Positions 15,856 through 26,443 are shown, counted from the stretch's first letter. The stretch: DNA of 64,000 bases from Gracilimonas amylolytica (GCF_002911695.1 NZ_PQBS01000016.1:40125-104124), one strand, 5' to 3'. The notes: a model not told the origin generated them from the sequence alone. Translations and numbers: made by a program.

Positions 15856-18800
15856 ATGAAATTTTACGCTTTTCTTATCACGCTAATACTCTCTTATTCC
15901 GGTCTTTTTGCGCAGGATGCATGGGATGTGACAAACCCTGACCTGGGCGAAACAAGTGACCTTACTTTTACGACCGATGAAGGCACATGGATGAACCTTG
16001 ATGTAAGCCCCGATGGATCTCAGATCGTTTTTGATCTTTTGGGAGATATCTACCTGCTGCCTATTGAGGGTGGAGAGGCCACATTACTCAGGGGCGGTCA
16101 CGCTTACGAGATCCAGCCTCGGTTCAGCCCTGACGGATCTCAGATCCTGTTTACCAGTGATGCAGGTGGGGGTGATAACATATGGGTTATGGATACTGAT
16201 GGAGGTAATCCAAAGCAGATCACAGAAGAAAATTTCAGATTGCTTAATAATGCCGTTTGGACTCCGGATGGTGAATATATCATCGCTAAAAAACATTTTT
16301 CATCTACCCGTTCACTTGGTGCCGGTGAGATCTGGATGTACCATAAAAGTGGTGGAGCCGGTGTACAGCTGGTAGAAAAAGCGAATGAGCAACAAGATAT
16401 AGGTGAACCGTGGGTTTCCCCGGACGGGCGTTATGTGTATTACAGTCAAGCTGTATACCCAGGCGGATATTTTCAGTATAACAAAGACCCCAACAGTCAG
16501 ATCTATGTGATCCGACGCTATGATCGGGAAGATGGTGATATTGAAACCGTAACCGGTGGAAATGGTGGTGCTATCCGGCCTCAGATCTCACCGGATGGAG
16601 AAACACTGGCTTTTGTACGCAGGGTACGTACTAAAACAGTGTTGTTTTTGAGAGATCTGGATACCGGAAGAGAATGGCCTGTTTACCAAAACCTAAGTAA
16701 GGATATGCAGGAAGCATGGGCAATATTCGGCCCCAACGTTAACTTTAACTGGCTGCCTGATAACCGGCATATCATTATCTGGGCCAACGGTAAGATCAAT
16801 AAAATTGATACTGAAACCGGTGAATCTGAGGTAATCCCGTTTCAAGCTGAATCATCCCATAATATTGCAAAAGCTGTACGCTTTAAACAGGATGTAGCCC
16901 CTGACAAATTTAAGATCAAAGCGATCAGACAGCTTAGAACTTCCCCCGATGGAAGAACCCTGGTTTGGAGTGCGGCCGGAAAACTTTGGAGTAAGATGCT
17001 TCCTGATGGTACTCCAAAGCGAATCACCAACTCCGGCGACTTCGAGTTTGACCCAAGCTTTTCGGCAGATGGCAAGTCGGTTGTCTATGTTTCCTGGAAT
17101 GATGAGGACATGGGAGCCATCAATATGGTTAAACTAAATCCCAGCCCGGAACCTGATACCCCAACAAAATTGACTTCTGAAAAAGGTATTTACAGGGAAC
17201 CTGAATTAAGTCCTGATGGAAAAACGATCATTTTCCGCAAAGAGAGTGGAAACGGGCAGCTTGGCTTTACCCACACACTGAACCCCGGAATTTATACGAT
17301 ACCGGTTAAAGGTGGTTCAGAAACTATGATAACAGAAGAAGGTGCCAAACCCAGATTCAGTCCCGACGGGAAACGCATTTGGTATCAAACCGGAGGGTAT
17401 ATATTTGGTTCCATAAACAAAGCTTACAAAAGTGTTGACCTATCCGGAAATGATGAGAAAACCATTTTCACCTCCAGTTACGGACACGAATTTTCTCCAA
17501 GCCCTGATGGCAAATGGATGGCTTTCTCAAACCTTCATAAAGTATATCTCGCCCCGATCCCTAAAACCGGAAAAACGATCGAGATCAATCCCAATACAAA
17601 AGCTATTCCTGTTAAACAGATCTCATCTGAAGCCGGTTATCATATGCATTGGTCAGCTGAAAGCGACAAGATCCATTGGACCCTTGGAAGTGAATATTTC
17701 ACAGTGGACCTGAAGAATACCTTTGATTTTGTGGATGGAGCACCGGATGAATTACCTGAGCCTCCAACAGAAGGTATTACCCTGGATCTTGAGCTGGATA
17801 CCTATGTACCTGAAGGACAGATCGCGTTTACTAATGCCCGCATCATTACCATGAATGGGGATGAAGTCATTGAGAATGGAACCATCGTAGTTGACGGCAA
17901 CAAGATCTCTGCTATTGGCGCGGATGTTACCGTACCGACCGGAGCCAAAGTGATCGATGCTTCCGGCAAAACGATCATGCCGGGTATGGTGGATGTGCAT
18001 GCCCACGTTGGTAACTTCAGGTTAGGGATCAGCCCTCAACAGCAATGGGAATATTATGCGAACTTAGCGTATGGTGTAACAACGGTTCATGATCCATCCT
18101 CAAATTCCGAGATGATCTTCTCAAATTCTGAGGCGATCAAAGCGGGTAATATGGTTGGACCTCGCGTCTATTCAACAGGTGTGATTCTGTATGGTGCCGA
18201 TGGATCGATCAAAACGGAGATCAATAGTTATGAGGATGCCCTATTTGCCCTGGAACGCACTAAAGCCTGGGGCGCATTTTCCGTGAAAAGCTATAACCAA
18301 CCCCGACGTGAACAACGGCAACAGATCATAAAAGCAGCTAATGAGTTGGAGATGATGGTTATGCCTGAGGGCGGTTCCACCTTTACACATAACATGAGCA
18401 TGATCCTTGACGGACACACAGGTATTGAACACAATATACCTGTCGCTCCACTTTATAAGGACGTGGTCAACCTGTGGGCTGCCAGTGAAACCGGGTATAC
18501 GCCGACTCATGTGGTCAACTATGGCAGTATGAGCGGAGAGTATTATTGGTATCAAAAATCTAATGTATGGGAAAATGAACGACTGTTGACCTTCACTCCT
18601 CGCAGTGTGATCGATCCCCGGTCCCGTCACAGAACCATGATCCCGGATGAGGAATACGAAAACGGACACATCCTGACGGCAGAATCTGACAAGAAACTTG
18701 CCGATGCCGGCGTGAAAGTTAACCTGGGGGCACATGGGCAGCTTCAGGGACTTGGTGCCCACTGGGAACTCTGGATGTTTGAGCAAGGCGGCATGAGTAA

Positions 18801-19128
18801 TCATGACGCATTAAAAGTGGCTACCATTAATGGGGCTCACTATCTGGGTATGGATCATGAGATCGGTTCACTTGAAGTTGGGAAACTTGCAGATCTTGTA
18901 GTGCTTGAGAAAAATCCTCTTGAGAATATCCGGAACACCGATTCAGTTACACACACCATGGTGAATGGCCGTCTTTTTGATGCCGCTACCATGAATGAAG
19001 TGGGTAATCAGGAACAAGAACGACTCCCTTTCTGGTGGGAACGTGACGGTTACGATGAGCGCTTTGACTGGCATGCCATCACCATCGCACCGGCCGGTTT
19101 ACAGTGTACCTGTTTCGGGACTCACTAA
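15856..19128 (+). CDS. Secreted TolB-propeller / amidohydrolase fusion protein
   Basis: This large periplasmic or secreted hydrolase has 1090 residues. A signal peptide (residues 1-19, ending GLFAQ) leads to about 600 residues of PD40/WD40-like propeller repeats, recognisable as many xSPDGxxI units. From about 650 there is an imidazolonepropionase-like amidohydrolase domain. Its metal motif is VDVHAHVG (His715 and His717 by position), with later His residues in EHNIPV and LGAHGQLQGLG and the end GSLEVGKLADLVVLEKNP. The substrate is unknown; related proteins are often annotated as cyclic peptide or dipeptide hydrolases. A strong terminator follows, so it is probably monocistronic. Confidence 0.88.
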   Translation: MKFYAFLITLILSYSGLFAQDAWDVTNPDLGETSDLTFTTDEGTWMNLDVSPDGSQIVFDLLGDIYLLPIEGGEATLLRGGHAYEIQPRFSPDGSQILFTSDAGGGDNIWVMDTDGGNPKQITEENFRLLNNAVWTPDGEYIIAKKHFSSTRSLGAGEIWMYHKSGGAGVQLVEKANEQQDIGEPWVSPDGRYVYYSQAVYPGGYFQYNKDPNSQIYVIRRYDREDGDIETVTGGNGGAIRPQISPDGETLAFVRRVRTKTVLFLRDLDTGREWPVYQNLSKDMQEAWAIFGPNVNFNWLPDNRHIIIWANGKINKIDTETGESEVIPFQAESSHNIAKAVRFKQDVAPDKFKIKAIRQLRTSPDGRTLVWSAAGKLWSKMLPDGTPKRITNSGDFEFDPSFSADGKSVVYVSWNDEDMGAINMVKLNPSPEPDTPTKLTSEKGIYREPELSPDGKTIIFRKESGNGQLGFTHTLNPGIYTIPVKGGSETMITEEGAKPRFSPDGKRIWYQTGGYIFGSINKAYKSVDLSGNDEKTIFTSSYGHEFSPSPDGKWMAFSNLHKVYLAPIPKTGKTIEINPNTKAIPVKQISSEAGYHMHWSAESDKIHWTLGSEYFTVDLKNTFDFVDGAPDELPEPPTEGITLDLELDTYVPEGQIAFTNARIITMNGDEVIENGTIVVDGNKISAIGADVTVPTGAKVIDASGKTIMPGMVDVHAHVGNFRLGISPQQQWEYYANLAYGVTTVHDPSSNSEMIFSNSEAIKAGNMVGPRVYSTGVILYGADGSIKTEINSYEDALFALERTKAWGAFSVKSYNQPRREQRQQIIKAANELEMMVMPEGGSTFTHNMSMILDGHTGIEHNIPVAPLYKDVVNLWAASETGYTPTHVVNYGSMSGEYYWYQKSNVWENERLLTFTPRSVIDPRSRHRTMIPDEEYENGHILTAESDKKLADAGVKVNLGAHGQLQGLGAHWELWMFEQGGMSNHDALKVATINGAHYLGMDHEIGSLEVGKLADLVVLEKNPLENIRNTDSVTHTMVNGRLFDAATMNEVGNQEQERLPFWWERDGYDERFDWHAITIAPAGLQCTCFGTH

Positions 19129-19152
19129 CATTTACACCACATAACTGTATTC

Positions 19153-19190
19153 AAAAAGGCTTCAAACTAAAATTGAAGCCTTTTTCTTTT
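19153..19190 (+). terminator. Intrinsic terminator after the amidohydrolase gene
   Basis: A perfect 13-bp stem, AAAAAGGCTTCAA (19153-19165) with TTGAAGCCTTTTT (19173-19185), has a 7-base loop and runs into a T-rich tract. Confidence 0.9.
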
Positions 19191-19342
19191 TAAACGGTTC
19201 GGTAAATACCTGAGTTTTAGTACATTTTCGGATAAATTTGTAACAAAACCGGTTACCAACCCTCTTTGTTCTTAGTTGGCGTGATCGGGTTATTTAAACA
19301 TCGGCTTTTAAGTAGAATAGCAGCTGGCTTATCATTTTATTT

Positions 19343-20599
19343 ATGGGAATGGATCGACATATAGAAAAAAAGACGTGGACACCAAAACGAATCGTTTCTG
19401 TAGTTAGCGCATTGGGAGTTGCTGCTATTGCCATATATATGATATGGTTCATGGATACCCGTTCTTCTGTCAATGTGGATCTCAACAAGATCACTATATC
19501 AGAAGTTGAGGAAAGTAGTTTTCAGGAATACCTTCAGGTCAACGGAACAGTTCAACCTATACAGACATCGTATCTTGATGCCATTGAAGGTGGAGTTGTA
19601 CAAGAGGTAATGATGGAATCCGGAGCCATGGTGGAAGCCGGAGATACGATCCTGACACTTACCAACTCAGGGCTTCAGCTTCAGGTGATGCAACAAACAT
19701 CCGGATTATATGATCAGATCAACAATGTTAGAAATTCACGGCTCAACCTGGAACAAAACACCCTTGGCCTCCAAGAGCAGCTTGCTAACGCCAAAGCACA
19801 AATGGAGATCCTTAAAGCAAGATATGAGCGGGAAAAACAATTGTTTGATAAAGAACTGATATCGGAAGAAGCCTTTCACACCACCAAAGAAAATTTTCAG
19901 TTCCAGAAGCGAAGATATGAGCTCACTTACGAGTCATTTCGAAAAGACTCAATTCAGTCTGTCAATCAATTAAATCAGCTCGATGACTCTGAAACACGCA
20001 TGTATCAAAACCTTGAAGCCGTTCAGAAAATTCTAGATAACCTCACCGTAACGGCACCGATCACGGGACAACTCAGCACTATTGAGTTAAATCAGGGACA
20101 ATCCATTTCTTCGGGTGAGCGTCTGGGGCAGATCGATATTCTGGATGGATATAAGGTCAGGCTCGCCATCGATGAGTATTACTTACCGTCTGTTGCTACC
20201 GGACTAAAAGGGTCGTTTACCTATAACGAACAAACCCATGAATTGGTCATCACCAAGATCTATCCTGTAATTGATAACGGACAGTTCGAAGTGGATATGG
20301 AATTTATGGATCAGCCTCCGGGTAATCTCCGGCGTGGACAATCTGTGCGGATCAGGCTTGAACTTGGCGCGTCTTTTCAGGCCGTTCAATTACCGAGAGG
20401 CGGATTCTATCAAACAACAGGTGGTAACTGGATATTTGTTGTCGATGAATCGGGAAACAGAGCTTACAAAAGAGATATCAGGCTTGGGCGGCAAAATCCC
20501 GATTATTTTGAGGTGCAATCAGGTCTTCAGCCGGGTGAAAAAGTGATCACTTCCGGTTACGATTCCTTTGGGAGTAATGAAGTTCTGATCCTGGAGTAG
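19343..20599 (+). CDS. Periplasmic adaptor (HlyD/MacA-like) of an ABC export system
   Basis: This is a membrane-fusion protein linking an inner-membrane ABC exporter to the outer envelope. The 418-residue chain has one N-terminal transmembrane helix (about residues 12-32). A biotinyl-lipoyl-like half motif follows (EGGVVQEVMMESGAMVEAGD in part), then a long coiled-coil hairpin at about 115-235. The second lipoyl half begins TVTAPITGQL and beta-barrel domains complete the chain. The MacB-like ATPase follows 57 bases later, and the large permease is two genes downstream, so the three likely work together. Confidence 0.88.
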   Translation: MGMDRHIEKKTWTPKRIVSVVSALGVAAIAIYMIWFMDTRSSVNVDLNKITISEVEESSFQEYLQVNGTVQPIQTSYLDAIEGGVVQEVMMESGAMVEAGDTILTLTNSGLQLQVMQQTSGLYDQINNVRNSRLNLEQNTLGLQEQLANAKAQMEILKARYEREKQLFDKELISEEAFHTTKENFQFQKRRYELTYESFRKDSIQSVNQLNQLDDSETRMYQNLEAVQKILDNLTVTAPITGQLSTIELNQGQSISSGERLGQIDILDGYKVRLAIDEYYLPSVATGLKGSFTYNEQTHELVITKIYPVIDNGQFEVDMEFMDQPPGNLRRGQSVRIRLELGASFQAVQLPRGGFYQTTGGNWIFVVDESGNRAYKRDIRLGRQNPDYFEVQSGLQPGEKVITSGYDSFGSNEVLILE

Positions 20600-20656
20600 G
20601 GAATTTGGCCTGTTCATTTAATTATTATTGATACTTACAATCAAACACAATGCATT

Positions 20657-21346
20657 ATGATCGAAACAAGGGATCTCAATAAAATTTATAGAACAGAAGA
20701 GGTTGAAACCACCGCTTTGAATGGGGTAAATATTACGATCAACGATGGTGAATTCGTAGCAGTAATGGGGCCATCGGGTTGTGGCAAATCCACCCTCTTA
20801 AATATTATGGGTTTGTTAGACAGCCCGACATCCGGTGAGTATTATTTCATGGGGAATGAAATTTCAGGATACACCGAAAAACAGCGGGCGCAGCTGAGAA
20901 AAGGCAATATTGGGTTTATATTTCAGAGCTTTAATCTCATTGATGAACTGACTGTTTTTGAGAATGTTGAGCTTCCCCTCCTTTATCTCGGTTTAGATAC
21001 GGCTGTACGAACTTCAAAAGTTGAACAAACACTGGATCGTATGGGTATGATACACCGACGAAATCATTTCCCTCAGCAATTATCAGGTGGACAACAACAA
21101 AGAGTAGCCATTGCCCGTGCTGTAGTTGCTGATGCCAAGCTGATCCTTGCCGATGAGCCAACGGGAAATCTGGATTCAGACCATGGTGATGAAGTTATGA
21201 AGCTGCTCACCGAATTAAATAAATCCGGAACTACGATCGTCATGGTTACCCACTCCCCTCATGATGCCAAATACGCCGGTCGATTGATCAATTTGTTTGA
21301 CGGGAAAGTGGTAACTGAGGGACAGGAAGAAGCCTTTCATGTTTAG
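20657..21346 (+). CDS. ABC transporter ATPase, LolD/MacB type
   Basis: This is a 229-residue nucleotide-binding subunit. Walker A is GPSGCGKST (38-46), the signature is LSGGQQQRVAIARA and Walker B is LILADEPTGNLDS, all intact, with the switch His in MVTHSPHDA. The sequence is typical of subunits that power FtsX-fold (type VII) permeases, which work mechanically instead of moving substrate through the membrane. Its partner adaptor is immediately upstream. The permease gene is separated from it by a serine hydrolase gene. Confidence 0.93.
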   Translation: MIETRDLNKIYRTEEVETTALNGVNITINDGEFVAVMGPSGCGKSTLLNIMGLLDSPTSGEYYFMGNEISGYTEKQRAQLRKGNIGFIFQSFNLIDELTVFENVELPLLYLGLDTAVRTSKVEQTLDRMGMIHRRNHFPQQLSGGQQQRVAIARAVVADAKLILADEPTGNLDSDHGDEVMKLLTELNKSGTTIVMVTHSPHDAKYAGRLINLFDGKVVTEGQEEAFHV

Positions 21347-21433
21347 GAAGTAAGTCAGGGCTTTTATTTTTTTTGGAAATGCTGCACTCAAAATCTAAGT
21401 TAGGTCACTTTTCCCATGGTAATTTCTTAGATA

Positions 21434-22453
21434 ATGCTCTTTAAACACCCGTACATACTTAATCTAACATTTCTTTTATTTTTAGGTTGGTATCAAATCA
21501 CATGTGCACAACCAAATGTAGATGTATCAGATCTTTCATCTATCTATGAAGAAGCTGAAACAATCCAATCACTCAGAAGCATCCTCATCCAAAAAGACGG
21601 TGAGCTTATGGGAGTAGAATACTTTCGAAATGCATCTCCTGATTACCCTTATAACATCAAATCAGCCTCAAAAAGTATTATAACCTTATTGGTCGGTATT
21701 GCCGTTGATCAGGGGCATGTTGACATCGATGAAACATTGGGGGATCATTTTCCGGAATACTTTGAAGAAAAACCGAATCCTTATAAAGAAGCCATTACAA
21801 TACGGAACCTGTTATCCATGCAAGCAGGACTCGAAACTACCAGTTTCAATAACTATGGAGCCTGGGTGATCAGTAATAACTGGGTGGAATTTCAGCTCGA
21901 TCAGCCTTTGGTTGAAGCACCCGGCGGCAAAATGGTTTACAGTACCGGTATCTCTCACCTTTTGTCTGTGATCATTACTAAAGCTACCGGAATGAGCACG
22001 AAATCTTTTGCTGAAAAATATCTATTCAACCCTTTGAATATTCAGGTAGGCGGGTGGGACCGTGATCCTCAAGGGTATTACATGGGAGGTAATAATCTGG
22101 CCCTTACACCTAAAGACCTTTTAAGGATCGGGCAACTTATGCTGAATGGTGGCACCTGGAATAACGATCAAATTGTATCAAAAGAATGGGTTCAGGATTC
22201 CTTTCAAACCTACACCCGAAGTAATTTCAATCCCTATGATTACGGTTACATGTGGTGGAATCGGCAGGTCGGTGAATTTAACGTCTTTTTTGCCTGGGGT
22301 TTTGGTGGCCAGTATATCTTTATCATCCCAGAACTAAATAGCGTGGTAGTAATGACATCATTCCTCCAAAACGCCACGCAGAGAAGAACTTACAAGGAAC
22401 CGATTTTTGACCTTCTTGAAACAAACGTAATCCCCTATCTCGAATCCCTCTAA
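21434..22453 (+). CDS. Serine hydrolase of the beta-lactamase / class C family
   Basis: This 339-residue protein has a signal peptide (about 1-25, ending TCAQ) and the serine hydrolase fold. The catalytic S-x-x-K motif is SASK at 77-80. The usual YxN is replaced by YSTG, as in the aminohexanoate-dimer-hydrolase-like subgroup. The C-terminal glycine motif is WGFGGQYIFIIPEL. The substrate cannot be told; esterase, amidase or peptidase activity are all possible. It lies between the ATPase and permease genes of the ABC system, 87 bases after the first and 116 before the second. Confidence 0.86.
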   Translation: MLFKHPYILNLTFLLFLGWYQITCAQPNVDVSDLSSIYEEAETIQSLRSILIQKDGELMGVEYFRNASPDYPYNIKSASKSIITLLVGIAVDQGHVDIDETLGDHFPEYFEEKPNPYKEAITIRNLLSMQAGLETTSFNNYGAWVISNNWVEFQLDQPLVEAPGGKMVYSTGISHLLSVIITKATGMSTKSFAEKYLFNPLNIQVGGWDRDPQGYYMGGNNLALTPKDLLRIGQLMLNGGTWNNDQIVSKEWVQDSFQTYTRSNFNPYDYGYMWWNRQVGEFNVFFAWGFGGQYIFIIPELNSVVVMTSFLQNATQRRTYKEPIFDLLETNVIPYLESL

Positions 22454-22569
22454 ACAGCGGAAATATATATTTAATAATTTTGTAACAAATTCATTACAGA
22501 TTCCTCTTTGCATACATAAGGTACAATTAGGGTAAAACATACTTCCGTTGGTATTTCGAGGATTCACTG

Positions 22570-25032
22570 ATGCTAAAAAATTACATTAAGATTGCGATAA
22601 GAAATCTCCTTAAAAAAAAGGGGTATTCGCTTATCAATATCACAGGGTTGGCTATTGGGCTTGCTACCTGCATACTTATAATTACTTATGTTTTAAATGA
22701 ACGGAGTTATGATTCTTTTCATGATAAATCAGACCGTATTTACAGGATTGTCCAAACCACTGAATCGGCAGACCGAAATGAGAAACAAGCTACCACTCCA
22801 TTTGAGCTTTCCCCGGTAATTGAAGAAGAGTTTCCAGGTTCTGTTCTGACAAGCGTCCGGTTCTTTGACATGCAGCTGGAATCCCACACATTTGTGAATC
22901 GTGAAGATGGGATCTCATTCAGGGAAGAAAACTTCTACTTCACCGATTCCACTTTCTTTGATATGTTTTCTGTAGATCTAATTCAGGGAGACCCTAAAAC
23001 CGCACTTCGGGACCCTTTATCTTTGGTACTTACCAAAGACCTTGCCACTAAATATTTTGGCAATGAAAACCCTATCGGGAAAGCGCTGAACTACCGGGGA
23101 ATTCGAAACATGACGGTAACCGGTGTCATGGAAAACTGGCCGGAAACCTCACACATGAAGATCGATCTGCTGGCATCATTTTCAAGCTTAGATGATATCT
23201 ATGCGAGTAGTCCCGATTACAATTCAAGCTGGCTTTGGAATCCGATATGGACCTATGTACTGATCAATGAAAATACGAACCCGGCTCAACTTGAAACACA
23301 GGTACAGGGCTTAGCAGAAAAATATTATTACGCCTACTCCGGCTGGCCTGAGGATGAATCGGTGAAGCTGGAACTGCAACCTATCACTGACATTCATCTG
23401 CATTCCAATCGTGATCAGGAAATGCAAGTAAACAGCTCTGCCATCTATACGAACATTCTGTTGGCTGTTGCCGGTTTCATTTTGATCATTGCCTGCATCA
23501 ATTTTATGAATCTCTCAACAGCCCGATCACTGGAACGAAGACGTGAGGTGGGTTTGCGAAAGGTTATGGGAGGATATAAAGAACAACTGATCTATCAGTT
23601 TTTGGGTGAATCGTTCTTTGTTTCACTTATCGCAATTATTTTAGGGTGCATTTTAGTTGTACTATCCCTTCCCTTTTTCAACGAGCTCACAGGAAAAACA
23701 CTTACATTTGATCTATTTACTAACGCATATACCCTACCTGCACTTTTAGCTCTGACCCTTTTTGTCGCATTTTTCTCGGGTTCATATCCTGCCTTTTTTC
23801 TTTCATCATTCAATCCGGTTCAGGTTCTGAAAGGCAGTGGTATAAGCAGCCGATCCGGTGTTTTGTTTAGAAAGATACTCGTGACCTTCCAATTCTCACT
23901 TTCTGTACTCCTTCTTATTGGAACAGCGGTCATTTTTCTACAGCTTAAATTCATTCAGGAAAAAGACCTTGGTTTTGATAAGAACAATGTACTTTTGTTG
24001 CCGACCAAACAAAATCTCATCAGCTGGGAATATGATTCATTTAAACAACAAAGCCTTTCCCATTCTCAGATACAGAATATTACCGGGATCGGGAAGATCC
24101 CGGGGAGTGAAGTTCAGGAATACTATCGTTATGTGCCGGCCGGAACCGGAGACAGTGAAGACAACACAAACCTTGCCCTGCATGTAACGCATGATTTTGT
24201 TGAAACCTTTGACCTGAACATACTGGCAGGCCGTAGCTTTTCCCGGGAATTCCCAAGTGATCCTGAACAGAGCATCCTCATTAACGAATCGATGCTTACA
24301 AAGCTTGACGTTACTTCAGCCGAAGAAGCCATCGGTTCAACCTTTTACTTTTATCCACCCGTAGGAGAACGCGAGCGTTTTAACGTGGTAGGGGTGATCG
24401 ACGACTTCAACTATTCTTCCCTAAAAAAAGAGATCGAACCCTTGGTTATTAAACTCGTTGAAGGTACTCAGGAAATATTAGGCTATGTGGTCCACACAGC
24501 TGTTGAGATATCACCGGGTGATCCTTCAGCGGCTATTCAGCATATTGAAAGCATCTGGAAAGAATTAAATCCGATCGACCCATTCGAGTACCGGTTTCTG
24601 GATGAACGATTGGATGAGATATACGAATCAGAGCAAAAAATAAGCTCACTGGCCACCGTGTTTGCTTTGTTAAGTATCGTGATTGCCTGTCTCGGTTTAC
24701 TTGGGTTATCTTCTTATTCAGCCCATTTGAAGCAGAAAGAGATCGGGATCCGAAAGAGCCTGGGGGCATCTGTTACGGATATCGTCCGATTACTCTCAAA
24801 GGAATTTCTGATCCTTGTCATACTGGCTAATCTCATCGCATGGCCCCTCTCCTATTTTGGAACTTTAAAATGGCTCGAAAATTTCCCTTATCGTTTCGAT
24901 ATGGCAACTTATTTACCTGTAATCTTTATAGCAACGGGTGCCATCATCCTGTTTATCGCAATGGTCACCGTCAGTTATCATTCCATCAAATCGGCAATGA
25001 TCAATCCGGTTCAGGCCATACGAAACGAATAG
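22570..25032 (+). CDS. ABC transporter permease with MacB periplasmic and two FtsX domains
   Basis: This 820-residue inner-membrane permease has an N-terminal transmembrane helix after the typical start MLKNYIKIAIRNLLKKKGYS. A large MacB-type periplasmic domain extends to about 280, followed by an FtsX domain with three helices and the segment RSLERRREVGLRKVMGG. A second periplasmic domain (about 460-680) and a second FtsX domain with QKEIGIRKSLGAS follow. This duplicated form is common in Bacteroidota. It presumably pairs with the upstream ATPase and adaptor. Cargo is unknown. Confidence 0.9.
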   Translation: MLKNYIKIAIRNLLKKKGYSLINITGLAIGLATCILIITYVLNERSYDSFHDKSDRIYRIVQTTESADRNEKQATTPFELSPVIEEEFPGSVLTSVRFFDMQLESHTFVNREDGISFREENFYFTDSTFFDMFSVDLIQGDPKTALRDPLSLVLTKDLATKYFGNENPIGKALNYRGIRNMTVTGVMENWPETSHMKIDLLASFSSLDDIYASSPDYNSSWLWNPIWTYVLINENTNPAQLETQVQGLAEKYYYAYSGWPEDESVKLELQPITDIHLHSNRDQEMQVNSSAIYTNILLAVAGFILIIACINFMNLSTARSLERRREVGLRKVMGGYKEQLIYQFLGESFFVSLIAIILGCILVVLSLPFFNELTGKTLTFDLFTNAYTLPALLALTLFVAFFSGSYPAFFLSSFNPVQVLKGSGISSRSGVLFRKILVTFQFSLSVLLLIGTAVIFLQLKFIQEKDLGFDKNNVLLLPTKQNLISWEYDSFKQQSLSHSQIQNITGIGKIPGSEVQEYYRYVPAGTGDSEDNTNLALHVTHDFVETFDLNILAGRSFSREFPSDPEQSILINESMLTKLDVTSAEEAIGSTFYFYPPVGERERFNVVGVIDDFNYSSLKKEIEPLVIKLVEGTQEILGYVVHTAVEISPGDPSAAIQHIESIWKELNPIDPFEYRFLDERLDEIYESEQKISSLATVFALLSIVIACLGLLGLSSYSAHLKQKEIGIRKSLGASVTDIVRLLSKEFLILVILANLIAWPLSYFGTLKWLENFPYRFDMATYLPVIFIATGAIILFIAMVTVSYHSIKSAMINPVQAIRNE

Positions 25033-25108
25033 ACATCTTATCTTTAAAAATTGATGTGGTTTATGTACCATTATGGAACCTTTAAGGCGAGGCTAACATT
25101 GGGTTGAT

Positions 25109-26443
25109 ATGAGAACGATTGCATATATCCTTTTTCTGATCACGGTGGTATTTAATCCTGTCCGGCAGGGATACGCTACCGTTGTGCCACAAGATTCCGT
25201 CAGCGGAAAAACCGTAACGGTCATAACGATCAAAGGAACCATAGGGCCTACAACCACAAACTACATTACCCGTGGCCTCGAAACTGCCATCGAACGGAAT
25301 GCTGAAGCCCTGATCATTGAGCTTGATACTCCGGGTGGACTTCTGAACTCAACGCAGGATATCGTACAGGAAATGCTGGCTTCAGAAATGCCGATCGTTG
25401 TGTATGTCACCCCCTCCGGAGGCAATGCTGGAAGTGCAGGCACCTTTATCACACTTGCCGCCCATATTGCAGCCATGGCACCTACCACTACCATTGGAGC
25501 CGCATCACCCGTTTCTATGGGTGGCGGACAGCAGGATACAGTGATGCAAAAAAAGATCTTTAATTACTCAGAAAGCTTTATAGAAAATATTGCTAAAGAA
25601 CGAAATAGAAATGCCGAGTGGGCGAAATCTGCTGTAAGCGATGGCGAAGCGATCACAGAAACAGAGGCCCTGGAATTGAACGTGATCGATCTTATTGCTA
25701 CTGACCTGAATGACCTGATGGAGCAGATCGACGGACAAGAAATTGAAGGAAGAATACTTCAAACTTCAAATGCCACTATCGAACCGCTCGATGAAAGTTT
25801 TGCTGAAAAATTCTTCAGCTTCATTATGCGCCCTGAGATCATGCTGATCCTGACCATGGTGGCTATCTATGGCATCGTCGGGGAGGTCACGAACCCGGGA
25901 GCTATTGTGCCCGGTGTAGCCGGTGTCATTGCTTTGATCTTATTATTGTATGGATCTGCCGCTATGCCGATCAATGTAGCCGGATTTATTTTGATAGGTT
26001 TGGCAATTGTCTTATTTATTACGGAAGCATTCACCCCAACATTTGGTATTCTTATGACCGGAGGAGCCGTTTCATTTTTCCTTGGAGCCCTGATGCTATT
26101 TCAGGACTTCCCCAAAGAAATGCAGCTGGATTGGTATTGGCTGGTTCCGGCTACCATTCTTATGGTCATATTTTTTGGATGGATCGCGACCTCAGGCATC
26201 AAAGCTCAATTTACCGGACATCGAACCGGTCTCGAATCACTGATCGGTAAAAAGGCCAAAGTGATCGATGATGTGGATAAACGATCCGGGCGAGTGATGA
26301 TATCCGGTGAATACTGGAATGCCATCACTGAAGGAGAAGAAATTAAATCAAACGAATGGTGCGAGATCGTCCGTTTTGAAGGACTAACCGTTACCGTAAA
26401 ACCTTACACCCCTAAAGAGGAGACTCATCATGGAGCCAACTGA
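25109..26443 (+). CDS. NfeD family membrane serine protease
   Basis: This 444-residue protein has a signal sequence and a ClpP-class protease domain (about 33-230). The nucleophile is Ser109 in GGNAGSAGTF and the general-base Lys lies in MQKKIF near 148. Several transmembrane helices at about 235-365 and a C-terminal NfeD OB-fold domain follow (GKKAKVIDDV onward). In characterised archaeal and bacterial relatives this protease cleaves the C-terminus of the neighbouring slipin and affects membrane quality control. The slipin gene overlaps it by 14 bases here, so the pair is translationally linked. Confidence 0.93.
   Translation: MRTIAYILFLITVVFNPVRQGYATVVPQDSVSGKTVTVITIKGTIGPTTTNYITRGLETAIERNAEALIIELDTPGGLLNSTQDIVQEMLASEMPIVVYVTPSGGNAGSAGTFITLAAHIAAMAPTTTIGAASPVSMGGGQQDTVMQKKIFNYSESFIENIAKERNRNAEWAKSAVSDGEAITETEALELNVIDLIATDLNDLMEQIDGQEIEGRILQTSNATIEPLDESFAEKFFSFIMRPEIMLILTMVAIYGIVGEVTNPGAIVPGVAGVIALILLLYGSAAMPINVAGFILIGLAIVLFITEAFTPTFGILMTGGAVSFFLGALMLFQDFPKEMQLDWYWLVPATILMVIFFGWIATSGIKAQFTGHRTGLESLIGKKAKVIDDVDKRSGRVMISGEYWNAITEGEEIKSNEWCEIVRFEGLTVTVKPYTPKEETHHGAN

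Noticed and set aside
18241..18804. 187-codon open frame opposite the amidohydrolase domain
   Set aside because: Antisense to a conserved metal-binding region; no domain and no start signal.
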